NCBI GenBank assembly: GCA_019671005.1
Contig: CM033711.1
Location: 56,035,049 to 56,099,048 of the forward strand
DNA from: Hibiscus mutabilis
Lineage: Eukaryota; Streptophyta; Magnoliopsida; Malvales; Malvaceae
DNA length: 64,000 nt
Reading direction: 5' to 3'
The position numbers and the translations under genes are program-made. Each line of letters begins with the position of its first letter. Position 1 is the stretch's first letter. The notes under the pieces were generated by a model. It was not told the DNA's origin, did no database searches, and saw nothing but the letters and a program-made list of their open reading frames with translations. This document shows positions 54,471-64,000 of the stretch, piece after piece.

Positions 54471-55714
54471 CGACATTGCCATGGTATGATGATATTGTTA
54501 ATTTTCTTGTTAGTGGTATTTTTCCTTGTGATCTTAGTAGCCAGGGAAGGAAGTAATTCTGACATGATGCACGCTATTATTATTGGGATGAGCCCTACCT
54601 TTTCAAGCAATGTGCTAATCAGATGATCTGGAGATGCATACCCAAAGAAGAGCAAGAAGACATCCTCTACCATTTCCATTCCACTCCATGCGAAGGGCAT
54701 TTTGGAGGACAAAGGATTGCTACAAAGGTCTTACAGTCTAGATTCTATTGGCCAACGTTCTTTAGAGATGCCCATGCATACTACAAGGCTTGCGATAGAT
54801 GTCAAAGAACACGAAACATTTCTCGACGTAACAAACTGCCCATGCAAGTCATCATTGAAGTTGAACTTTTTGATGTTTGGGCCATTGACTTCATGGGACC
54901 ATTCCCTTCTTCTGGTGGACACTTATACATTTTTCTCACCGTTGATTATGTGTCCAAGTGGGTGGAGGCCATTGCTACGACTAAGAATGATGCAAATACC
55001 GTCACGAGGTTTTTACATAAAAACATCTTCACTCGGTTTGGAGTACCTCGAGATATCATCCATGATGAGGGAAGTCACTTCAATAAAAAACTGATTTTAA
55101 GACATTACGTAGAGATAGGGTTCACCATAAGATTGCCATGGTATATCATATGTAGAAAAATGGAGAAGCCGAAGTGTCTAACCGAGAGATAAAACAGATC
55201 CTTAAGAAAATGGTTAAGCCAAACCGTAAAGACTGGACCTTAAACCTGAATGAAATCTTATGGGCCTATCAAACTATGTTTTAAACACTGTTGAGCATAT
55301 CAGCCTATATACTTGTCTATGGCAAGGCGTGCCACCTACCGATCGAGGTTGAGAACAAAGGCTTTTGGGCTATCAAGAAGATCAACATAATTTGCCATAG
55401 CTGGAGAGAAAAGATTTCTCAAGTTGAATGAGTTAGAAGAACATCGTCTCGATGCTTATAAGAATGCCAAGATCCACAAGGAAAAGACAAAAAGATGACA
55501 TGATGCTAAATTGATGCCTCAACATTTTGTTGAAGGCCAAAGAGTCATACTCTACAACTCTCGCTTGATGCTTTTTCTGGGCAAGCTAAATTCCCATTGG
55601 TCTAGCCCATTCCAACTCGTCAAGGTGTATCCACATGGTGTTGTGGACATCAAGGATCTAAAAAATGGCTCAATCTTCAAAGTCAACGGACAACGTTTGA
55701 AGGCCTATCAATGA
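54471..55714 (+). pseudogene. Integrase of BJ
   Basis: PWYDDIVNFLVSGIFPCDL is followed by the zinc finger HFHSTPCEGHFGGQRI (HH) and CDRCQRTRN (CC). The core reads AIDFMGPFPSSGGHLYIFLT (first D), DYVSKWVEA and FTRFGVPRDIIHDEGSHF, so the second catalytic aspartate motif, normally ISDGG, is shifted to IHDEG with the D kept. The E region lies near 55170-55190 (EAEVSNREI-like, frameshifted). The end reads VKVYPHGVVDIKDLKNGSIF and KVNGQRLKAYQ, then a stop at 55712. No chromodomain. Confidence 0.88.
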
Positions 55715-56368
55715 GCATTGGTTCAACATGACAAATCCTTGGTCACACTATTGGATGTCTAGACATCCAGATCTATCCCTTTTTATTTTATGCACTTTTA
55801 ATTTTCTGTAATTTTTATTTTTGAACTTTGCTTTAATTCCCACAATTTTATTTTTTTAGTATTTTACATTGTTTTCGTTTACTATTATATTTAGGTTTTA
55901 TTTAATGTGTTTGTTTATTTTTGGCAGTTATTAAGCAAGAGACAAGTTGGAAAAGGACTCCACAGATTTAGGAACAAAGATTTTTGGGACCAACTAGGTT
56001 GACTTGGATTAGGGAATTTTGGTGGCCACAAATGATAAGGGGAAGGGATATAATGTAACTTATTACATTTTATTCTTTTGTTTCCTTAAATATTATAACC
56101 GTACCATGTCTATCACTTTAAGCTTCCCCACTTCCCCATGACCTCCACACATCGTTTCACTGTTCCTCACGCCGCCTACCCTTCAACTTTCTCACTTAGC
56201 GAGTTTTTCAATATTAATTTTTGATGTTTCCCTCCATGATAACCCAACCCCTTATTTCCCATCTCTTTATTTTCTTCCATCTCATACCCCATATAAAAGG
56301 AAACAAAACCCTTTTCCCAGATACTATGCTACCTAATATCCTCTCCTTGTAACCCTAAAAAGTTGACA
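55715..56368 (+). other. 3' non-coding region of BJ
   Basis: T-rich sequence of about 650 bp follows the integrase stop. It includes ATATAAAAGG near 56293 and a GTAACCCTAAAAAG string near 56350. I see no gene, no clear polypurine tract and no Athila LTR before the chromoviral LTR sequence starts at 56369. Part of it could already belong to the 3' LTR of BJ (the ATATAAAAGG being its TATA box), but the expected TGAT start is not recognised. Confidence 0.5.
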
Positions 56369-56436
56369 TGTAATACCCCAAACCCGAGCCTAGTAGAATA
56401 TTTCTAAAAGTGGTAATTTAATTTAAATTAAGGAGT
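56369..56436 (+). repeat. 68-bp chromoviral LTR start
   Basis: TGTAATACCCCAAACCCGAG opens an LTR of the E type, but after 68 bp a second LTR start follows (TGTGATATCCC at 56437). It may be the left edge of an older LTR into which the next element inserted. Candidate flanking duplications are TGACA (56364-56368) and GGAGT (56432-56436), whose partners would lie outside the window. Confidence 0.55.
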
Positions 56437-59400
56437 TGTGATATCCCTAAACTGGGTCTAAAAGATGTTACTACTACTAAAATTATTGTCTAATTAAACC
56501 ATGCCCTAATCGAATGAAAGTTTAGGGAGCTATTGTGACAATTAAATAGGAGGACACTTGAATTATGGTGACTAACTTGAATTGTTATCTAATCTAGTGA
56601 CCAATTAAAAGGGGCCAAAATGGAAACTATAAGAATGTAGGAATTGCATGTTAAACAAATAGAAGTTTGGGGCTAGTACACATGTTAATTAGATAATAAA
56701 ACAAAAAGAAGGGACATGGATAGACATATTCTTCATTTCCCTTCTCCAACCGAAACTAAACACCATAGAGAGAGGGAGATGAGTCGGGCAGCCATGGAAA
56801 CTTAGCTTAGAGCTTTGAAATTGTGTTCAACTTTAAGGTAATGTTTAGTGTTCATGAATTTCCTCTTTGATTCTGAGATTCTAACAACTTGTTTTGCTTG
56901 AAAAATGTTAGATTGATTGCTAGAAATTATGAATTGATTAAGAGTCTTGCATGTGTTCTTATATTGAACCGATTGGTACATATGTCTAGTGAAAACATAT
57001 TAGAATCAAATATGGACTGAATTGTTGGTATTGGAATTGGTTTATGTGACTTTGTTTGCTGTTAACTTCTTTAAAAACTAAGTTGATATGGTACATTAAT
57101 GAATTAGAGGGCTATTACACTTCTTGTTTGAAGAAAGGATTATTTAAGGGCTGTTAATACATTTTTCTGTGTGTATAATGAATTAGGAACTGTTTTGTTA
57201 AATGGAAAAGCATGAACTTACAACCTATCTCGTTTTGTATACATAAGGATGTTCTTGAAGTTGTCTTGATTGAAAATAATGATGTTAAGGACTTCTCTGC
57301 ATCTAGGAGAAAAATTAGAGACTTGTTTTAAGTCCATGGACTATTTTGAGCAAGATTGGTTGTATGTTAATGAACCAATTCGAAAATACTACTTAATTGC
57401 CCTGTTTTCATATGTTTGACACATAATTGGACTGGCTTAGACATGTATGAGTGAGTATATATGTTGAACAATCATGTTAGAATTCTTGTTTAAGTGACTA
57501 ATGAAGCTAGAATCTAGGTTATGAAAATCTGTCTAGAAAGCTCTGTTTCGGGCAGTAAGTTTAAAAATTTGTAGAAAATCACATAGATCAAATTAGGGAA
57601 TAAATCTTATATGTACAAAATCACGAGTATGTCTAGTTTCTTATGCAACAAACGGAATCGAATTCCGTGTTATAAAACAGTTTGTAGAGATTAATCTCTA
57701 AGGACAGTGAAACTGTCTAGTGGCATAATTTGGTCAGTCTTTAAATAAAAAACTGTATTAATTCGTAAAGAATACAAATACAAGGCCTATATAGTTAGAA
57801 AGACAATTAAGTTAGATTTCTAACAGTGTAAACGGTTCGAAATTCTGACTTACAGAATGAAAGATATGAGCATTTGAGCAAGTAATGCACATGCTGCCTG
57901 GCAGCAGCAGCCTTGATGTTTTGAAATGAATGCTTGAATGTATGGAGTCATGTAATGATTTAAATAGTTGCTGATTTTGATTCTATGGCCTGGTGTGCAT
58001 TTTCGAATAGCTTTAAATGCAGTTTTGTGTACTGTTTTGTACACAGTTTTGAGCAGTTTGAATGCTACCTTGTATATATATATGTGTGTGTGCTTGTATG
58101 ACAGCCTAGGACAGTTTGGATGAATGAATTATGTGTATTGTTGCCCTGTTTTGAAGTTAAATGAATGTTCCTTGTCTTGACCTTGATTTAATTATATTAA
58201 ATGTTAGAACGAGAAGAGGACATTGGAGAAGGGTCTAAGGAGAAGCATTCGAAAGCTAAACAAAAGGGGATAGTGTTTCGAAACTAAGCTAGCTTGGAGT
58301 ATTGTGAGTGTAGTTTAATATAGGGTTAGGACTTAGGTCCTAACGAAAGATGCATGTCTACCCTCTTGTTATTTCTATTCCATGTTAATAAACATGATTT
58401 AAACTTGGTTGTGATTAAATGGGAAGAATGTCTAGTATGTGCTATGTGATAACAATGATGCTTGTAAATGTGATATGTTGATATAGCTAAATGCTTTAAT
58501 CGAATGCATGAGAATACTACATGAATATCATAAGAAAATACATGAAGTGGTGAGCTAAGGCTCAAATGGCCTAAGGGCTATATATATATATATGCATGAT
58601 CTTGCCATGTATCACTCGAATTGATCCTTGAATAAGCTATTGTTTGACTTGAACATGTAATACTTGAATTAGTGATTCATAAATGAACAAAGCCTTGGTT
58701 GTTATTGGTCATAGGTAGGATGGCATGCCATAAAGTCTAAAGCTCTTTTGTGTTGGGTGGACTACGGTCCAGGGCCAAGGCTAGTAAATGGCGACAGTAG
58801 GAGGGATGTGTGAATGGTCTTTAGCGATAGTAGGAGGGTAATGACAAGTAACTTGTTATTTGGCGACAGTTTGGTTGGTGACTCGTTACCTAGACAACTA
58901 TATACCAAGGATTGAATTAAAAGAGATAACAATTAAGAATGTTACCATGGAATTTACTTGTTGCTTGAAATGCAAAACTCGAAATGGTTAACGTTTACAC
59001 TTAAATTGTCTTGCTTATAAGTACTACTTGTAATTGTTACTTGAAAGACAAGCTTTGAAATGAAATGTGGTTATACTTGACTTGAGAAGGATGAATATTG
59101 CTTGAATATGTTATTGATTGAATTGAAATGTGTTAAAGCTTGAACTATGATCCATGTCTATTGCTTGTCATACTATTCGAAAGACACCATGAAGTATGTC
59201 ATGATCAAACTTGTTTGTTACTAGATTTCTTGCTTGTTGGCTTCTGAAATTAATATGTATATTACTCAATGTTGTGCAAATACTTGGCTATAGGATGTCA
59301 TGCTCAATTTGAATGCTACTATTCGTGAATAAAATTAATTGACTAGATGAAACTTGTTCTAATAATTGGTTAAATTTAGATTGCTACCTCACTAAGTACA

Positions 59401-62400
59401 TCTTGTACTTATTACTCTTGTTTTCCATTCTTCCCAACCTATAGGATAAAGGATTCGAAGCAATCTCCCGAATTTGAAGCTTCTTTCTTGAGCCTGAAGT
59501 AAAGCACAAACCAAGCTAGAGTATGGATGTAAAACCCCAAATCCTAGCTTCGAATTATTGGAACCAAATTGAATAAGTGAATAGCTTAATTGAATTTAGA
59601 ATTAAGCTAAATTGAATAATCAAGGCCTAATTGAAAGAATGAATGAAATAAGTGACCAAATTAGAATGACTACATTGAATTAAACAAGAAAGAAGAGGGA
59701 TGCATGATAAACTTCATGGTTCTCTTATTTGCCCTAGACTAATTACATGATTAGTAATTAAATAAGAGATAGTTTAGTAACTTCCTAAATCCACTAATGT
59801 GAATAACCACATAGTCATCATCTTCTTCAATTCACTTAACCAAAAATTGAGAGAAGAAAATTAAGAGAGAAAGCTTGGAAAATTCAGCCATTGGAGAAGG
59901 AATTAAGCTTTCATGTATAGTAATTTTTCATTGAAATTAAAGCTAGAAGCAAAGTAAGTGTAATTCTTCTTGTGTTTAATTGAATAGGCAACTATATTGT
60001 TGAATTGGACTGTTTTTGATGATTATAGATGGAATTAGACATTGAATATGTTGTTAGATGATTGAATGTTTGTAGAATTATACAAATTTGAAGAATGAAC
60101 ATTAGGTACAAGCTGAAATCATGTGTTTGTGATAGTGTAACAAACCTAGGTTGCTGGAAAATTGAATTGTGATATTGAAGTGGAAACTGAATGATTAGAA
60201 CTTAAAATTGAGCCATGGAATTAATGAATTGATGATGAGCATGAATAGGTAATGTATAGAAGATGTTAAACAAATTGAATTGATAGCAAACAATGCTGGA
60301 AATGTAAGGATAAAAGTATGAACATAGTTATGTAAGCTAGAAACTGTTTTGTGGAATTGAAATTGAGTAAACATGAAAGAGTGGGCATTGTAACAAACTT
60401 GCACTGTTTTGGAAGCTTTGAAAAATGGATTAACATGAACTTAACATGTTTAGGATGTCATATGAAATGAATTATGGGGCCAAGACATTGGTTAAAATGA
60501 ATTAAAGGCATTAAAATGTGAATAGGAACAATCTGCCCAGAATTGCTCTGTTCTGGACAGTCACTTTGAAAATTCACCAAAAAATGTGTAGATTAAATTC
60601 AGGGCTGAAATTTAATGACATGATCCTTAGACTGTCTATTTTCATTAGGTGAAAACAGAACTGAAAACTGTGTCCTATGCTGGAAACTGTAAATAGGAAT
60701 TACTGGACAGTGCAAACTGTCCAGGCAGTGTAAATGCCCTATCTTTGAACAATAAACTGTATTAATTGGATAAGAAATAAAATGCAAGTCTTTCATGGTC
60801 TTATAGGAAATGTTTTTAGCTTTCCAATGGTGTATAGAAATTGAAATTCCGACGTACGGATTAAAAGATATGGCCATTTAAAGGGGCAGTGTGCAAACTG
60901 CCAGGCAGCAGTGTCCTAAGCAGTTTGGGACTGTTTTTGCACCTAGTTGTAAACTGTTTCCAAAACAATTTTGGGTACATTGTAGTATGTCCAGTTGTGC
61001 TTTAAAATGAAGTAATAACAATGCGGAGATAAATTGGTAATAAATGCTTAAAAGGAAGTATAAAAACAGTATCTAAATGTTAGGTGCATTGTGATAACAT
61101 TGCTACTATGATTGTATGATATATTGTGCTTGTTTTGATGAAATGTGTATGTGTTATGCTTGCTAGACCAAGGGCAGCAAATTGAGGAATAGAAAGGAAA
61201 TCATTCAAGGGCTAAGAACAAGGGGATAGCCATACACAAAAATTGCTAGCTTCCTTGGATTGTATTGTGAGTGTAGTTACCTCTAGGGTTAGGACTAGGT
61301 CCTAACCAATGTATTTTGTTACATTCTTGTCATGATAATGAATCTAAGAATGAACTTGACTTAATAAGGAAAGGATGATTAAAAATACACATGAAACATG
61401 ATCCTAGTCTTATGTATATGCCTATTCGAATTGATTATGCATGATTAGTGATAACTTGGTTGCTTATGTGTTATGATACAACATGGTTGAATGCTATTGA
61501 CTTGTTTGAGATACGATGTTATCTCATTTGATGAAATGAATCTTGAAATCACTTGACTTGTGAGATAAGGCCCAATAGCCAAAGGGCTTAACATGAAATG
61601 ATCTTGATTTACATGAACATGATCTTGAACTTGATAACTTGAAATAAATGGTAATTCGAACAACCTTGGTAGCTAGTTGGATTCGGTAGAAAGGCATGCC
61701 TTAGAGTCTAGAGCTCATTGTGTATGGGTGGACTATGGTCTAGGGCTAAGGCCTCTATTTGGTGATAGACGGAGGGTACGTATGTGGTCTTTGGCGACAG
61801 TATGAGGGTTGACCAGCACTACGGTGCATATTGTGGCGACAATTGGTTAGAGACTCGATTACCTATACAAACTAAGTACCAAAGAGGTTATTTAATGAAA
61901 TAAACAAATGAAATAAGATTCAGTTATACATGATACTTGCCTTGTATTCCATGAAATGTATGTTGCTTGATTCGAAAGCATGACTTCTTGGTTTCTTGTT
62001 TTGCAAGCATGTTGTTTGATTCATGATTTATGATTTCTTGTTGCCTAATCTTGTTGGCCAAAGTGCATGTTATCCTAGATAGGATATTCTGGATGCTTGA
62101 AACACTAGATAAGCTCACTCTTGATACTTGAAAGACTAGCTAAGTTTACTTTAATACTTGGAAGCCTTAGATAGGTCTACACTTGATCTAAAAGACATGA
62201 AACATGAAATAACAATATGGATAGACTAGTTACTACCTCACTAAGTACAATTTTGTACTTATCACTCTTATTTCATTCTTCCCAACCTACAGGTTAAAGG
62301 ATTCAACATTACTTGATCTTGAAGCTTGATTCCTTGAGCAAGAAGCATCCTACACAAGCTTTGTTAAAGTATGATTCCATACTTGTTTTGTATTCTCCTA

Positions 62401-63983
62401 GAATGGTGGCACTACTTTGTATCTAAGTAGCTTGAACATGCATTTTGAAGGATTGTTTATAATGCTAGATAGCCTATCTATGATTTGTATATAGATTAAG
62501 GTTTGTAATGAACTTAATTAACTTATATGGTTGAATGATGTTGCGCATATGTTGATGGAATGACTTAATGTTAATCTAGCTATCTTGATGACTTTCAAAT
62601 GCTATGATCTTGTATGTGGTTTTCTTAATTAGAAAGTAGGATGATGAGTCAAGATGCTTTCTTGTACCCTAATCGAATGGCCATGACATATAGGGTCACT
62701 TGAATGTAACAATGCTAGTTGTGTGTGATATGCATGCTTGTAGATGTGATTGTTGATTGCATGGGATTGAATTAAGCATGAATGAAACTAGTTATGTGCC
62801 ATGTTATACAATTAGGTAAATGGCTTAATGGTTAGGATTAGAATGTGGTTTGAATGCAAGCTTGAACATGTAAATTTGAATGATCAATCAATTGTGATAG
62901 TAATTTAGGTAAGAGATGACACATGTATACATCAATGAACAATGAACAATGAAATGTAGAAAGCATATTTGAACTTCAAGATAATCAAATAGGATTGGAT
63001 TTCAAAGGTTGAATGTTGTTAAAAGAACCATGTATGTAGTAACTTGAAGTGTAAGCAAGAAAGAAATGAATCTAGAAACATTGTGTTAATAGCTGAATAC
63101 TTTAGGTGGAACAATAACTAGGAATGCTTGTTTGTTATTGTAGTTTGAATCCAGTTGATGATTTGATGCCTAAGTATAAGTTGCTTGCATGAAAAGAAAT
63201 GCATGATTTGGTTGCTTTGTTCTAGTTTGAATGGTATGGATGTGTAAGAGTCAAGTATGAGCTTTCTTGTTAGTTAAATAAACAAGTTTGAATGTTGTTC
63301 TTCTTGGTTGGTTGATTGCCAAATGTAACTTGATTATTGAATCAAGTTTGAATGTGTAATGCATGTATTATCCTTGCCATGTCTATGTCTTGTCTTGCTT
63401 GCTTGTTAAGTAGCGCTCCCGAACTGAGTTACTACTAACCCGGGTAGGGGGTGTTACAATGGATCTATACTTGTTTTGTATTACTCCTAGTTGGTGGCAC
63501 CCAGGCTTGTATATAGTTAAACTAGGACATGCATTTTGCTACTTGAAAGTTTGTATATATATAAATGAACTTGTTTTGGCCTTAAATGTTAGGAAGGCTT
63601 AATGGCTAAACTTGAAGTGTGTAATGATAATATTATCATGTGAATGAAATGGATTAAGCTGTGCATGCATCTGATATTAGCTTGAATTGAATCAAAAATG
63701 TCCTAGTTATTGTATGTCATTTTGTTTACTATACATGGTCATTTGATTAAGCACTTGGTAATCTTGAATGTAAATTGAAAATGATTTACCAAATTAGTAA
63801 CCTATAATGAATAAGAAGCAAGCTCATGCTTATATGATTAAATGTGCATGAATAAGTGCATTGTTAGCTCTCAACTCATCGATTAGTGATGAGTTCTCGA
63901 AAGTTTTAAACGATTCGTGTTTCCAGTGTTTCTAGTAATGCTCCCAAGCTAGTTTACTCCTAAATCGGGGTAGGGGTGTTACA
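56437..63983 (+). repeat. 5' LTR of a chromovirus (H) continuing beyond the window
   Basis: An E-type LTR of about 3.6 kb net. It runs from TGTGATATCCC to GGTAGGGGTGTTACA at 63983 and is interrupted by solo LTR I. It contains GGCATGCC (58722-58729), GGACTACGGTCC (58759-58770), two GGCGACAGTAGGAGGG-type units (58790-58850), the hairpin AAGTACATCTTGTACTT (59394-59410), TATAGGATAAAGG (about 59440) and, beyond I, CTCCTAGTTGGTGGCACC (63484-63501). The primer-site-like sequence just after it makes it a 5' LTR, not a solo LTR. No gene is seen. Confidence 0.82.
59528..63458 (+). repeat. Solo LTR I (3,931 bp) with perfect TSD
   Basis: Begins TGTAAAACCCC and ends CGGGTAGGGGGTGTTACA. ATGGA is duplicated at 59523-59527 and 63459-63463. 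H is collinear across it (GAGTATGGA, then TCTATACTTGTTTTGTAT). It carries GGCATGCC (61693-61700), GGACTATGGTC (61730-), GGCGACAGTATGAGGG (61794-), the hairpin AAGTACAATTTTGTACTT (62243-62260), CTACAGGTTAAAGG (about 62288) and TCCTAGAATGGTGGCACT. No coding sequence is seen. Confidence 0.95.
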
Positions 63984-63989
63984 TTTTAT

Positions 63990-64000
63990 TGGCATCATAT
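63990..64000 (+). other. Primer-binding-site-like sequence at window edge
   Basis: TGGCATCATAT starts six bases after the LTR end. It matches the initiator-Met site TGGTATCAGAG at eight of eleven bases and occupies the same place as the perfect site of C. Confidence 0.6.

Larger units (their letters stand above)
9251..56368 (+). mobile_element. Athila-type element BJ, split by element C
   Basis: Two parts, 9251-12296 and 51935-56368, fit together as one plus-strand element. The left part ends in the gag C-terminal spacer (NAITLESG), and the right part resumes in the gag-protease spacer and runs through protease, RT, RNase H and integrase. The interruption is the roughly 39.6-kb block of element C with its own insertions. 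The 3' LTR is not reached: chromoviral LTR sequence interrupts at 56369. Net length in the window is about 7.5 kb. The alternative, two separate Athila fragments, is less economical. Confidence 0.78.

Noticed and set aside
1..64000. Host genes, tRNA, rRNA or DNA transposons
   Set aside because: Every recognisable coding region is Ty3/gypsy. I saw no cloverleaf-like tRNA gene, rRNA or terminal-inverted-repeat transposon, though a degraded one could be missed by eye.

Overview
The window is plant nuclear DNA made almost entirely of LTR retrotransposons inserted into one another. I find no host gene, tRNA or rRNA. It suggests the repeat-rich, probably pericentromeric part of an angiosperm (most likely eudicot) chromosome. 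The evidence is Ty3/gypsy polyproteins of two plant lineages, initiator-Met-tRNA and TGGCGCC-type primer sites, 5-bp target duplications and LTRs of 1.4-3.9 kb. Species cannot be fixed from sequence alone.

Layout. (1) 1-9250: debris of chromovirus (Tekay/Del-like) elements. A1 is minus-strand pol (1-2366). A2 is a plus-strand pol remnant with its 3' LTR (2388-7078). A3 is an inverted LTR piece (7079-8588), and K is a minus-strand protease fragment (8589-9250). (2) 9251-56368: one Athila-type plus-strand element (BJ) split in two. Its 5' LTR and gag lie at 9251-12296, and its protease, RT, RNase H and integrase lie at 51935-55714. (3) The splitter is a minus-strand chromovirus, C (12297-51934), which has itself been hit three times. 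D is a 12.9-kb minus-strand chromovirus at 16019-28956, containing solo LTR E1 (21378-24717). E2 is a solo LTR at 29292-42877, containing a young full-length Athila-type element F (30153-40109). G is a truncated LTR at 47239-50245, inside C's 5' LTR. (4) 56369-64000: a plus-strand chromoviral 5' LTR (H), interrupted by solo LTR I (59528-63458) and followed at the very edge by a primer-binding-site-like sequence. That element continues past the window.

Reading insertion order from nesting gives BJ < C < (D < E1; E2 < F; G) and BJ < H < I. Target duplications (gacac/gaacc, aagtt, tccta, atgcc, atgga) mark D, E1, E2, F and I exactly. When the insertions are removed, C's LTRs come to about 2.77 kb and 2.39 kb (the latter missing about 340 bp), which supports the reconstruction.

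Most coding regions are broken by stops and frameshifts. F is the freshest element: its LTRs differ at only a handful of positions, and many of those are 1-base homopolymer indels.

The most interesting signals are these. There is a GT-AG intron-like insertion at one exact, phase-1 site between RNase H and integrase in two diverged chromovirus copies (A1, 305 bp; C, 74 bp), and A2 lacks it. There is a second 68-bp intron-like insertion inside C's integrase, tandemly duplicated with its neighbouring exon piece. A set of sequence blocks is shared, in the same order, by otherwise diverged chromoviral LTRs. Element F has a duplicated hairpin plus polypurine tract, a four-copy hairpin array and a palindromic motif scattered along its length.
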